From Candidatus Poribacteria bacterium (GTDB lineage: Bacteria; Poribacteria; WGA-4E; GCA-2687025), in the NCBI GenBank assembly GCA_026004875.1, contig BPJZ01000012.1, positions 38,499-102,498 of the forward strand: a stretch of 64,000 nucleotides of DNA. Direction: 5' to 3'. The first letter of the stretch is position 1. Each line of letters opens with the position of its first letter. Under the pieces are notes generated by a model, which was not told where the DNA came from, made no database searches, and saw only the letters and a list, made by a program, of their open reading frames with translations. Below are positions 1-8,192 of the stretch, in pieces. A program made the position numbers and the translations under genes.

Positions 1-599
1 ACCGACTGAATGAAGCAGGCGGAGTTCTGTGGGTGGCGATAGTTGTTGTCGATCTCGACGGCCTCGTTCCGCTCTGGATCGTACCACCAGTTGCCGCCTC
101 CACCAGCGATCCCGTACTCGTGCCAGAGCCCGCAGTTAAACCAGACCGGGGAGTTGAAGGCCCCCATCTGGTGCACCAACAGGTGGGTCAGCTCCATCTC
201 AAAGCTTTCGGCGTCCTCCGACGAGGCAAAGTAACCGCGCGCCTCCCCTTCCATCCGAATCGTGTGGGCTACGCGGTGGATCACCTGCGCCGCCGAGGTC
301 TCGCTCCCCGTCTCAGGGACCCCGGCCTTTCGAAAATACTTGGAGACCATAATGTCGGTCGCCAACTGGGACCAGCTTTTGGGGACGCGCACGTGGTCAC
401 ATTCGAAGATCACCTCCCCCTTTTCGCTGGTGATCACCGAGCGACGCTCTTCCCATTCCACCGCGTCGAAGGGGTGCACCTCCGGCGTGGTGAAGTAGCG
501 AGGGATTCGCAGCCCCTCTGGGGTTGCCAGAAGGGTGGCCTCACGTTCGGTTGTCGTCACAGGGGTCTCCTTGGGTTCAGGTGGCAAGCTCTCCGCCAT
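1..599 (-). CDS. nrdJ: Vitamin B12-dependent (class II) ribonucleotide reductase, N-terminal part
   Basis: This is the first ~199 codons of an adenosylcobalamin-dependent ribonucleotide reductase, which makes deoxyribonucleotides in the cytosol; the rest lies beyond the window edge. Reading from the ATG at 599 I see VPKSWSQLATDIMVSKYFRK near residue 72, an ELTHLLVHQMGAFNSPVWFN block and the PQNSACFIQSV stretch, all typical of the NrdJ N-terminus. A purine-rich ribosome binding site (aaaggaaaggac) precedes the ATG. It lies 109 bp downstream of nrdR on the same strand, so the repressor and its target enzyme are probably co-transcribed. The gap holds a perfect 8-bp hairpin (646-666) and a smaller one (665-679) of unknown role. 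No B12 riboswitch is evident. Confidence 0.9.
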   Translation of the reverse strand, partial: MAESLPPEPKETPVTTTEREATLLATPEGLRIPRYFTTPEVHPFDAVEWEERRSVITSEKGEVIFECDHVRVPKSWSQLATDIMVSKYFRKAGVPETGSETSAAQVIHRVAHTIRMEGEARGYFASSEDAESFEMELTHLLVHQMGAFNSPVWFNCGLWHEYGIAGGGGNWWYDPERNEAVEIDNNYRHPQNSACFIQS

Positions 600-708
600 G
601 AGTCGGTCCTTTCCTTTTTGAGGACGAGCACACTCTCCTTGGCCGGGTGCGAGCCCTCCTCGCACCGCCAAAAAGGCGGCTCAACAGCCTATGGGAACGC
701 GTGTAGCG

Positions 709-1173
709 CTACGTCTCCTCAGATGCGGGAGCCAACTGACGCAACGCCTTCTCGAAATCCTCGGCGGCCCGAAACTCCCGATAGACTGAGGCAAATCGAA
801 TGTAGGCCACCTCGTCCAGCTCCCGAAGGCCCTCCATGACCATCTCGCCGATCTCACGACTCCGCACCTCCCGGGTCGGTCGGGAGATCAGCGCCTGCTC
901 GATCCGAGCGACCAAGCTGTCAATCCGCTCCGGAGGAACTGGACGCTTCTTGCACGCCACTTGAATGCTGGCGCGCAGCTTCTGACGATCGAACTCCTCG
1001 CGCCGCCCGTCCTTCTTGACCACCATCATGGAGAGGATCGCCGGTTGCTCGTAGGTGGTGAACCGCAGTCCACATCGAAGACACTCCCGACGGCGGCGAA
1101 TCACCTGTCCGTCCTGGGTGTTCCGCTTGTCCACCACCCGCGTCTCGTCATGATGGCAATACGGACAGCGCAT
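709..1173 (-). CDS. nrdR: Transcriptional repressor NrdR
   Basis: NrdR is the Zn-ribbon/ATP-cone repressor of ribonucleotide reductase genes; it senses ATP/dATP and binds paired NrdR boxes. The protein (154 aa) starts MRCPYCHHDETRVVDKR, with Zn-ribbon Cys pairs CPYC and CLRC, followed by an ATP-cone from about residue 45 (VVKKDGRREEFDRQKL). An upstream in-frame TTG at 1185 exists, but family members begin MRCPxC, so the ATG at 1173 is chosen. The two boxes immediately upstream imply autoregulation, and nrdJ follows in the same direction. Confidence is high. Confidence 0.96.
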   Translation of the reverse strand: MRCPYCHHDETRVVDKRNTQDGQVIRRRRECLRCGLRFTTYEQPAILSMMVVKKDGRREEFDRQKLRASIQVACKKRPVPPERIDSLVARIEQALISRPTREVRSREIGEMVMEGLRELDEVAYIRFASVYREFRAAEDFEKALRQLAPASEET

Positions 1174-1179
1174 CGAATC

Positions 1180-1195
1180 ACACAATATATTGGGG
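1180..1195 (-). promoter_or_regulatory. NrdR box 1
   Basis: The 16-mer acacaatatattgggg matches the NrdR-box consensus acaCwAtATaTwGtgt at 14 of 16 positions. It ends 7 nt upstream of the nrdR start codon. It pairs with a second box 32 bp away, which is the usual spacing of three helical turns. Confidence 0.8.
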
Positions 1196-1211
1196 TAGAT
1201 CCCTATGTTCT

Positions 1212-1227
1212 ACCCAAACCATTGTGA
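1212..1227 (-). promoter_or_regulatory. NrdR box 2, overlapping the promoter
   Basis: The sequence acccaaaccattgtga matches the NrdR-box consensus at about 11 of 16 positions. It starts exactly 32 bp from box 1. It covers the predicted transcription start and touches the -10 element, so binding should block RNA polymerase. Confidence 0.6.
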
Positions 1228-1255
1228 ATTTACTCGACCGGAGGCCCCATGTCAA
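1227..1255 (-). promoter_or_regulatory. Sigma-70-type promoter of nrdR-nrdJ
   Basis: On the minus strand there is a perfect -35 TTGACA (1255-1250), a 17-bp spacer and a -10 TAAATT (1232-1227). The predicted start near 1220 falls inside NrdR box 2. Confidence 0.65.
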
Positions 1256-1378
1256 ACAGATTTTTCGAGTAGTTTTCGGTCGATTCCTTCAGGGTGGAAG
1301 CGATCTCAGTACAGTCCCCCTTCTACCTAAAAGGGACGCACCGTTGATCCGATCGGTTACCAGTTTCTTTGGTTCCCC

Positions 1379-2785
1379 CTAGCGGGAAAGGTTCGATTCC
1401 AACCAGTGCCCCAGTCGGAGGGGGTACTGGCTCTGGGGACGATGGGTATAGCGGGTTGGGATCGGCCCGCCTAGGAGCTGTTCCAGTCGTCGCCGAAGCG
1501 TCTCGACCACATCCGGGTGGCGCTCGGCCAGGTTTTCCCGCTCCGCAGGATCGCTTTGGTGGTCATAGAGTCGCGGCTTGGCCTCCGGCCCGATCGTGTC
1601 CAGGATCAGGTTCCATCGCTCGTCGCGGATCGAGGCGTTCCCGCCCCATCCGATCACGACGTGGTCTCGGTAGGCGGAGACCTCTCCCCGGAGGAGCGGA
1701 AGCAGGTCGTATCCGTCCAGTGGCTCATGAGAGACGCCAAAGAGAGAAAGGATCGTCGGCGCCACGTCGGTCGCCTGGACGAAGGCCGAAATCTCCTTGC
1801 CGTTCAGCGACGCGTCCGGATGGCGAAGCCAACAAAGGATTTGGGTGTTGTAGGGATGCAAAGCCGCGCCACTCTTCCCGAATCGATCGTGGTCCATCAG
1901 CTCGGTCCCGTGATCCGAAAGAAGCAGAATCGCCGTTTCGTCCCAAAGCCCAGAGGCCTCAAGCGCATCCAGGAAATACCCAATCCAGCGGTCCAAGAAG
2001 GTGACATAGCCGTAGTAGAGGGCTTTTGTCCGGCGTACCTCGTCCTCGGTCAGGGGGCGGAAGTTCTGGACCATCTGTGGATAGATGAAGTCTCGAACCC
2101 CCGGCTTGGAGAAGTAGCGATCTGCGTAGTAGGGCGGCGGGTCCCAGTGTTCATGAGGGGTGAACGACTCGATCCAGAGGAGGAACGGCCGATTCTCCCG
2201 GTTCTCCTCTAGCCATTGGGCCGCTGTCCTAAAGACCTGCGCGGCGAAGTAGTCCTCCTCACGCTGGCGGTCTAGGACGTTTAGGAGGTACTGAGCCATC
2301 CCGGGCCGTTTTTCGGGCGTGGCCAGCTCGTCGGGAAGCACCCGCCGCAGATCGATCTTGGAGAGGGGCCCGGTCCGGTAAGGGTCGCTCTCCTGGCCTC
2401 GGATGAAACGCCAGCTCAGAAATCCCCGCGTGAAGTTCATCGTTGGCTTGAACATGTGGTATACGTCGGCGATCAGCCCGGTCATCACTCCTTGAGGGAC
2501 CAGTCGTTCGGCCACCGTCGTGTGGCCGGTGGGGATCGCGTGCCAGCCGTACATGTTCGGAAACGAACCTCGGTCGTCCACATGGTAGCGCCATGGGTAG
2601 GATCGAACGCCGGTGTAAAAGCACCGCCGCATCGGGATGGTGGGCAGCCCCTCCGCCCAAGCGTTGGTAAAGATGCTGCTCTGGGCCCGCAGGCGGTCCA
2701 GATGGGGAGTTTCTACCTGCTCCGGATGGGTATGGTGAACCACGTCCGCGCGGAGCGTATCGCAGCAGATCACAACTACGTTCAT
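1379..2785 (-). CDS. Sulfatase-family hydrolase with Thr at the nucleophile position
   Basis: This is a 468-aa member of the sulfatase branch of the alkaline phosphatase superfamily. The N-terminus has the metal-binding ICCDTLRAD motif and the centre has LLLSDHGTELMDH. The normal formylglycine motif C/S-x-P-x-R is here T49-I-P-M-R-R, followed by CFYTG. With Thr instead of Cys/Ser, formylglycine cannot form in the known way, so the enzyme may be a phosphatase or phosphodiesterase-like hydrolase rather than a true sulfatase. No secretion signal is visible, which suggests a cytosolic role. An aaggagg ribosome binding site precedes the ATG. A structured leader with a terminator-like hairpin (2814-2909) separates it from the radical SAM gene upstream. 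Confidence 0.85.
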   Translation of the reverse strand: MNVVVICCDTLRADVVHHTHPEQVETPHLDRLRAQSSIFTNAWAEGLPTIPMRRCFYTGVRSYPWRYHVDDRGSFPNMYGWHAIPTGHTTVAERLVPQGVMTGLIADVYHMFKPTMNFTRGFLSWRFIRGQESDPYRTGPLSKIDLRRVLPDELATPEKRPGMAQYLLNVLDRQREEDYFAAQVFRTAAQWLEENRENRPFLLWIESFTPHEHWDPPPYYADRYFSKPGVRDFIYPQMVQNFRPLTEDEVRRTKALYYGYVTFLDRWIGYFLDALEASGLWDETAILLLSDHGTELMDHDRFGKSGAALHPYNTQILCWLRHPDASLNGKEISAFVQATDVAPTILSLFGVSHEPLDGYDLLPLLRGEVSAYRDHVVIGWGGNASIRDERWNLILDTIGPEAKPRLYDHQSDPAERENLAERHPDVVETLRRRLEQLLGGPIPTRYTHRPQSQYPLRLGHWLESNLSR

Positions 2786-2813
2786 CCTGAGTGCCTCCTT
2801 GAAGGAAAAGAAA

Positions 2814-2844
2814 CCGGCCTCGAGAGAGTTTCCCTCGAGGCCGG
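2814..2844 (-). terminator. Terminator-like hairpin upstream of the sulfatase gene
   Basis: A perfect 11-bp stem (ccggcctcgag at 2814-2824, ctcgaggccgg at 2834-2844) encloses a 9-nt loop. On the minus strand it is followed by TTTCTTTTCC and then directly by the ribosome binding site of the sulfatase gene. It could end transcription from the radical SAM gene or act as an attenuator. Confidence 0.55.
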
Positions 2845-2948
2845 ACTCCTGACATCAGCTCTTGGGGCGACCGCCCCTTACGAAAGAGCTCCGTCTTAGC
2901 TATCGGAGCCTTCGGAGGTCGGCTTCAGTGCGTTGAGGAAGGAGACAC
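2845..2948 (-). other. Possible structured RNA leader between radical SAM and sulfatase genes
   Basis: On the minus strand, gctccg (2909-2904) can pair with cggagc (2893-2888). The aagagct arm (2890-2884) can pair with agctctt (2863-2857) around an inner ggggc/gcccc stem. The two helices share three bases, so they are mutually exclusive, and the terminator-like hairpin follows. I recognise no known riboswitch consensus here, and the regulatory role is inference. Confidence 0.3.
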
Positions 2949-4457
2949 CTAGGCGTACCGGCGCTGGAGTCGGTAGGAGGTCATCCGCCGCACCTCCTCG
3001 ACCGCTTGCTGGCCGAACTTCTTTTGGACCATCTCCAGATAGCGCGGGTCCTCAAAGAACCGATGGAAGGCCCAGTCGCGAAATCGGAGCACCTCCGAGC
3101 CGCTCAGGTAGCGTGTCTGCAAGGGAAGCGTGTCCACCGAGTGCTGCGAGTAACCGTTCCAGTTGTCCGGTAGCTTCCATCCCTCCGCGAGCGCCTGGCG
3201 ATAAAGCTGGGAGCCGGGGTAGGCCATGGCGCAATAAAAGTTGGCGAACTCCGGCAAGAGCTCCAGCGCGTAGTCGAGCGTCTCCTGCATCGACTGCAGG
3301 TCGTCCTCTGGCAGACCGAAGATGAAGTTGCCCATCACGTTAATGCCGGCGTCGCGCACCTTTTGGAGGGTCCGCTCGGCCTCCTCGGCCTGGAACCCTT
3401 TCTGAACCTCGTTTCGCACTCGCTCGCTGGCCGACTCGATTCCAAAGCAGAGCCAGTTGAAGCCGGCCTCCTTGAGCAGCTCGATCAGATCGTCCTGAAC
3501 GGTGTCCACGCGAGCGTAGGCCCAGATGTTCAGGTGATAGCCGCGTTCGATGATCCCCTTGCAGATCGCCTCTACGTGCTTCCGGTTGAGGACGAACATC
3601 TCGTCTGCGATCTTGACGTGGCGAACGCCGTACCGCTCCACGAGGACGCCTAATTGGTCGAGGATCACCTCCGGCGGCCAAAAGCGGTAGCTGTTCACCT
3701 CCGGTCGGTAGCCGAGCGCTGCCTCGCCGGATTTGAAGGGGGCCTGAATACAACAGAAGGTGCATTTGAAGGGACAGCCCAGAGTCGTGTAGATGGCCGC
3801 GTAGGGCGTCCGGGTCGGTTCGCCGAAACAGTGCCAGTTGTGGGCCCGGTAGACGCTCATCGGGAGCAGGTCCCAGGCGAACTCCGGCACCGCCTCTCCC
3901 AGCCGGCGCACCAAAGGCGCTGCCGGCCCTCGGTGGAAGGCGCCATTCTCCTGCCACATCAGATCGGGCACCGAGCGGAGCCCGTTCTCCTCTCCGGCCT
4001 GGAGCGCGGCGACCAGGGCGGGAAGGGTGGCGAACCCTTCACCCGTACAGACAAAATCGGCCTTCTCCTCTCTCAGCGTGCGCTCCGGCAGAGCGGCTAC
4101 GTGTCCTCCCAGCAGGAGCACCGGCTGGTTGGGCACGAGCTCTTTGATCGCCGAACAGACCGCCCCTGCCGCCGGCATGTTCTGGGTTGAGGCCGAAGGT
4201 TGGTGGCCGTAGACGACGACGGCGACCAGCGTCGGGCGTTCGTGCGCGACTCGCTCGGCAACCTCCTGAGGCGTTAGCGCCAGGGCGTTCATCTCGGCCA
4301 CCTCGACGGATAGCCCTTGGCGACGCGCATGACCGGCCAGGATCGTGATCCAGACCGGCGTCTCGATCGCGGCCAGCTCCTGGCCCAGCGATTGGTAGGT
4401 CTTCATCCGATCGCCTGGGTTCACAAAAAGGATGTCCAGTGGCCGACCTCGTTTCAC
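2949..4457 (-). CDS. B12-binding-domain radical SAM protein
   Basis: This is a cytosolic [4Fe-4S] radical SAM enzyme (502 aa) with an N-terminal cobalamin-binding-like Rossmann domain (about residues 1-160, starting RGRPLDILFVNPGDRMKTYQ). The radical SAM core carries the cluster motif C-x3-C-x2-C in TLGCPFKCTFCCIQ. Later motifs such as IESASERVRNEVQKG and NFIFGLPED are typical of B12-dependent methyltransferase/cyclase-like members. The substrate cannot be told. The GTG at 4457 is preferred because aaaggag lies 6-7 nt upstream; an in-frame start at 4508 lacks that. It is not an anaerobic sulfatase-maturating enzyme by its motifs, despite the sulfatase neighbours. Confidence 0.85.
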   Translation of the reverse strand: MKRGRPLDILFVNPGDRMKTYQSLGQELAAIETPVWITILAGHARRQGLSVEVAEMNALALTPQEVAERVAHERPTLVAVVVYGHQPSASTQNMPAAGAVCSAIKELVPNQPVLLLGGHVAALPERTLREEKADFVCTGEGFATLPALVAALQAGEENGLRSVPDLMWQENGAFHRGPAAPLVRRLGEAVPEFAWDLLPMSVYRAHNWHCFGEPTRTPYAAIYTTLGCPFKCTFCCIQAPFKSGEAALGYRPEVNSYRFWPPEVILDQLGVLVERYGVRHVKIADEMFVLNRKHVEAICKGIIERGYHLNIWAYARVDTVQDDLIELLKEAGFNWLCFGIESASERVRNEVQKGFQAEEAERTLQKVRDAGINVMGNFIFGLPEDDLQSMQETLDYALELLPEFANFYCAMAYPGSQLYRQALAEGWKLPDNWNGYSQHSVDTLPLQTRYLSGSEVLRFRDWAFHRFFEDPRYLEMVQKKFGQQAVEEVRRMTSYRLQRRYA

Positions 4458-4702
4458 GACGTGCTCCTTTCTCCCAGTGCCTTGTAGGCTCTGCAGAACC
4501 GTTCTCACCTCTCACCGGACGGTCCGGCTCTCCCGGAGTCGCTCGCTTACCATGCAAAGCGGATGCCATCGTTGAACGCAAAGCGACTTCCTAAAATCCA
4601 GCCGGTGCCAAGGCCCCTCCTTGGGGTGAAAGCGCTCTCATCCGTTCGATCGGAAGTTTTTTCCGCTTCCTGAAGGTCGGGGTCTTTTCAGCGGTGCCGG
4701 CC

Positions 4703-6098
4703 TCAGACCTCCACTCTCCACGGCTCGTTAGGGTTGCAGGAGGGCTGGCGTTCGATTTCCTTTCCGCTGGCCTCGGGGAACTCGTACCGCTGGAAGAAGG
4801 CCTCCAGCTGCTCGGAGAGCTCCTCGATACGATCGCGATATCGCGGGTCCTCGATCCGGTTTTCGTTTTCCCGGGGGTCCTCCACCAGGTCGTAGAACTC
4901 GTCGGGAAAGTGCCCATTAGGGCCTGGATAACGGCGGATCAACTTCGCCGTTTCAGTGCGAATCATCCGTGCGTTGCCGTATTCGCAGATTTGGTACCCC
5001 CGCCACGGAATCTCTCGGCCTTGGAGCAACGGCAGGTAGGAGGCCCCCGGCGAGCGGATCTCCTCTCGGAGCTCGGCAGGGAGGTCCACCCGCGCTGCGT
5101 CCAACAGCGTCTGGAAGAGGTCTATGTGGTCGACCGGCTCCGAACGCACCTGCCCTCCCTCGATCCCGTTGACCCAGGAGAGCAGGCACGGAACGCGGAT
5201 GGACTCCTCGATAAAGTTTTGGGGGACGGTCGCGTTCCCCTTGGTGTGCAGTCCGTGGTGGCCGTTCATGTGGCCGTGGTCGGAGGTGTAGACGATCAGT
5301 GTGTCGTTGAGGACCTTTTGTCCGTCCAGTTCGTCGAGAAGACGACCGATCTGGTCGTCGATCATGGTGACGGCGGCATAGTACTGCTCTAGCTGGGGCC
5401 GGAAGCGCTCCGGCGCGTGCGGCCAGGCGAATCGGGCGATTCCGTGCGCCGGTGACGGCTCCTCGTCGGGAATGTCCCGAAAAGTGGCCGAGCGGTAGTG
5501 CTGGACCAGCCGCTCCGGCTGATCTCGGTGAGGCGTGTGGGTGTTGACGTATCCGACGAAGAGAAAGAAGGGCCGGTCCTGCGGACGCTCCCGGAGGAAC
5601 CGAATCGCTTCGTCGGTCAGCAGATGGGACTGGTGGCCGTGCCGAACGACGGGCCGCCCCTGGTCGGAAAACTTCTGCTCCCCAAAGTGGGGGGTACTGA
5701 GCGATCTGGTAGCTGAACCAGAAGTCGAACCCTCGCTTTGGCTGAGCGCTCCGGGCGCAGTGCCACTTGCCGACCAGGCCGGTGGTGTAACCGGCGCCCT
5801 GAAGCAGCTCGGCGATCGTGTGTTGTTGGTCGATCCCCGGATGGGTCAACGCCTGCTCCGTCTCCCGAAGCCAGTCGTGAATCCCGTGCTGGGAGGGAAT
5901 TCGACCGGTGAAGAAGCTGGCCCGCGCCGGTGAGCAGACCGGCGAGGGCGTGAAAGCATGGGCCATCCGTACGCCGGAGTTGGCAAGATACTCCATGTTA
6001 GGAGCGAGGATCTCCGAGTTCCCCGCTGGGGGCATCGCCCAGTGGCCGTGGTCGTCCGTCAAAAAGACGAGAATGTGAGGCCGATCGCCCGTCGGCAT
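4703..6098 (-). CDS. Sulfatase with Cys-type formylglycine motif (one frameshift)
   Basis: This is a sulfatase of about 464 aa once one frameshift is repaired. The N-terminus reads MPTGDRPHILVFLTDDHGHW, giving metal ligands, and C55 sits in PVCSPARASFFTGR, the canonical C-x-P-x-R site that becomes formylglycine. The C-terminal half has LIVYTSDHGHMNGHHG and ends at 4703. The frame changes at the run of six Gs at 5689-5694 (C on the coding strand). Reading five instead gives continuous protein (YPHFGEQKFSDQG). It faces the same way as the Thr-type sulfatase and radical SAM gene. No signal peptide is visible and the substrate is unknown. Confidence 0.85.
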
Positions 6099-6117
6099 CG
6101 CAGCGACTCCTTTCCGC

Positions 6118-8025
6118 TCACCATCCCTTAAAGGCGTAGGTCCGAGTTGCCGTCAGCAGCCCGTACATGCCCCAACAGCTTCCCACGATGAATTCGCCCA
6201 ACACAAGCCCGAGAAAGAAGGGGAAGACCCGTCGGAAGCCCCGAATGCCTCCAAACTGCAGGGTCAGTCGCTTGATTGCCCAGGCCACCAAGAACGGAAA
6301 CCACAACCGTTCGAAGTGGTAGTAGCCAGCCAGCAGATATCCCAACGGATGAAGCGGCCATCCGACAAATCGGAGCCGAAGGACTGTGTTTACCAGCACC
6401 ACCGCCGCGCCAAATCCGGTCGCGCTTAAAAAGATCGGGTCCGGGTCGCTTCGCTGAAGAACCCATCGCTCGACCGTGTTGTAGGCGGCTACACCGCGCC
6501 AGCCGCCGACGCCTCCCCACTGGTAGCTGGCCTGCAGCCAAGCCCAAAAGGTGACCGGCACCCCAAGGGCAGCGCTGAGCAGCATCACTTTCCAGAGCCG
6601 GCGGGTGTCCATGTCGGCCCGTTGGGCCAACTTGAAACCCTCCAAGAGAAAGGGCATCGGATGGTTCCGAAGCTCTTTGGTGTGGGTCCAGAGGGGGGCG
6701 GCTACCGTCAGCGTCCGAACTGGAATTCGGCGGCTCCCTAATAGCGCAACGAACAGCTGCAGCGGTCCCGAGTAGTGGATCCCCTGAAGCGGCGGACCGA
6801 CCTCGGCCCGCATCCGGGTAAAGGTAAACAGAATGCCGTAGTAGACCACAAAGAACCCCAATCCGAACCAGAGCGCTGCTCCTGCCCGCCAAAGGAAAAC
6901 GGTCAGAAAGACTATCCCCCCAAACGCGCCCCAGAGCGCCGCGCGATGGCTCATCGGCTCCTCGGCGTCGACAGACTCCCGGCGAAAACGAACCCCTTTC
7001 CAAAACATCCGCAGGAAAAACCGACGACCTGTCCAAAGCAGAATTAGCCCGATCGTCAGGTAGCCTCCAAGAAGCTGTTGGTCCGGAAAAGGGTATCCCG
7101 GCACCCGTACGCCCAAGGCGCTCCCCAGCACCCGTTGCCCCTCCCAGAGGAAGAAGAAAAACCAAGAGGAGAAGAGCAGGTCCAGGGGAATGGCAAACGC
7201 CAATCCGATCGCATAGGGGTTTAGCTGAATCCGCAGGTCGCCAACGGCGCTCCAAGGCTTCGCGGTGATCTGGGGACCCACGTCGAAGACCAGCGGAATG
7301 GTCGGAACCACGGGCCAGAGGTAGGCGATTCCGTTCCAGAGGGTCACCCCCCCTCCCAACCCAATTCCCAACCAGAGCGCCGGACGGCGCCAGAACCCCG
7401 CCTCCGTCGGCTCGGTCATCTCAAAAGGGAGATGAGTCAGCGGGTAGCTGAGCTTCTCGTGCTCGATCCACTGGCGGCGGACCAGGACGTTCAGACACAG
7501 CGCCGTCCAGACGATCGCCGTTAGAAAGAGCGTCCACCAGAAGATCGGGCGCACCCAAGCGCGAGCGTACTCGGCCCGGTAGATTGTTGTGTCGCCCTCG
7601 TAGAGCCCCCGGAGGACGACCGGATCGTTCATCGTCAACCACTGGGGAACGTAGGGGCCAAAGAGCGTGCCCCACTCGTTTTCGGGCGTGGCGTACCACC
7701 GGGCTGTGCCCAACGTACAGAAGATCGTCTGGGAGAAGTCGTGGCCGCTGACGGCTACGGCCATCACTAACACCAAGTAGAAGGTCAGCAGCTCCCCCTG
7801 TCGAAGCGCCGTCCGGGGCGACAGACGTCGCCAAATTCCATTTAGGCAGACGACCAGAAAGAGGCTAAAAACCGCGTTGAAGAAGATGGACATCGTCGTG
7901 GGGTACTGGGTTCCCCAGACGGTTTCCCATTGGACGACTAAGTAGACGTTCGCGGGGATGAAGAGAATCCCTAAGAGGACGGCTCGTAGGGTGACGCCGT
8001 CTCGAGCGGCCGTTTTTCCACGCAT
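6118..8025 (-). CDS. Multi-pass membrane protein, DUF6785/DUF6784-like
   Basis: This is a large integral membrane protein (about 635 aa) with a dozen or more hydrophobic segments, beginning GVTLRAVLLGILFIPANVY and ending with a long hydrophobic region near FPFFLGLVLGEFIVG. It resembles the DUF6785/DUF6784 proteins common in Poribacteria and Armatimonadota; a transport role is guessed from topology only. The start is uncertain: ATG at 8025 sits just before the first membrane helix but lacks a strong ribosome binding site, and an in-frame GTG lies at 8169. It is followed by the sulfatase genes on the same strand and is divergent from the aminotransferase gene. Confidence 0.7.
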   Translation of the reverse strand: MRGKTAARDGVTLRAVLLGILFIPANVYLVVQWETVWGTQYPTTMSIFFNAVFSLFLVVCLNGIWRRLSPRTALRQGELLTFYLVLVMAVAVSGHDFSQTIFCTLGTARWYATPENEWGTLFGPYVPQWLTMNDPVVLRGLYEGDTTIYRAEYARAWVRPIFWWTLFLTAIVWTALCLNVLVRRQWIEHEKLSYPLTHLPFEMTEPTEAGFWRRPALWLGIGLGGGVTLWNGIAYLWPVVPTIPLVFDVGPQITAKPWSAVGDLRIQLNPYAIGLAFAIPLDLLFSSWFFFFLWEGQRVLGSALGVRVPGYPFPDQQLLGGYLTIGLILLWTGRRFFLRMFWKGVRFRRESVDAEEPMSHRAALWGAFGGIVFLTVFLWRAGAALWFGLGFFVVYYGILFTFTRMRAEVGPPLQGIHYSGPLQLFVALLGSRRIPVRTLTVAAPLWTHTKELRNHPMPFLLEGFKLAQRADMDTRRLWKVMLLSAALGVPVTFWAWLQASYQWGGVGGWRGVAAYNTVERWVLQRSDPDPIFLSATGFGAAVVLVNTVLRLRFVGWPLHPLGYLLAGYYHFERLWFPFLVAWAIKRLTLQFGGIRGFRRVFPFFLGLVLGEFIVGSCWGMYGLLTATRTYAFKGW

Positions 8026-8192
8026 GACCGTACCAACGCATGAGGTAGTCTGCCGAATCTCGCGGGGAGCCCTCTCGAAGCAGCTTACCCCGAAGCCCAA
8101 GCCCCGGCAACCGGGCGCTTCTGCGACCGGCGGGCCTTTCCTAAGGGGTTGGAGCGTGATAGACTCCACACCATAGGGGGAGGAGCTTTTTC

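Noticed and set aside
600..708. Adenosylcobalamin riboswitch before nrdJ
   Set aside because: The gap is only 109 bp, with two simple hairpins and no B12-box sequence.
33..839. Long plus-strand ORF (268 codons) at the left end
   Set aside because: It is antisense to nrdJ and nrdR, whose proteins are clearly recognisable; the ORF has low-complexity Arg/Pro content and no ribosome binding site.
2845..2945. Possible tRNA or tRNA-Sec in the structured leader
   Set aside because: No GTTC-type T-loop, no acceptor pairing and no CCA; the hairpins do not fold into a cloverleaf.
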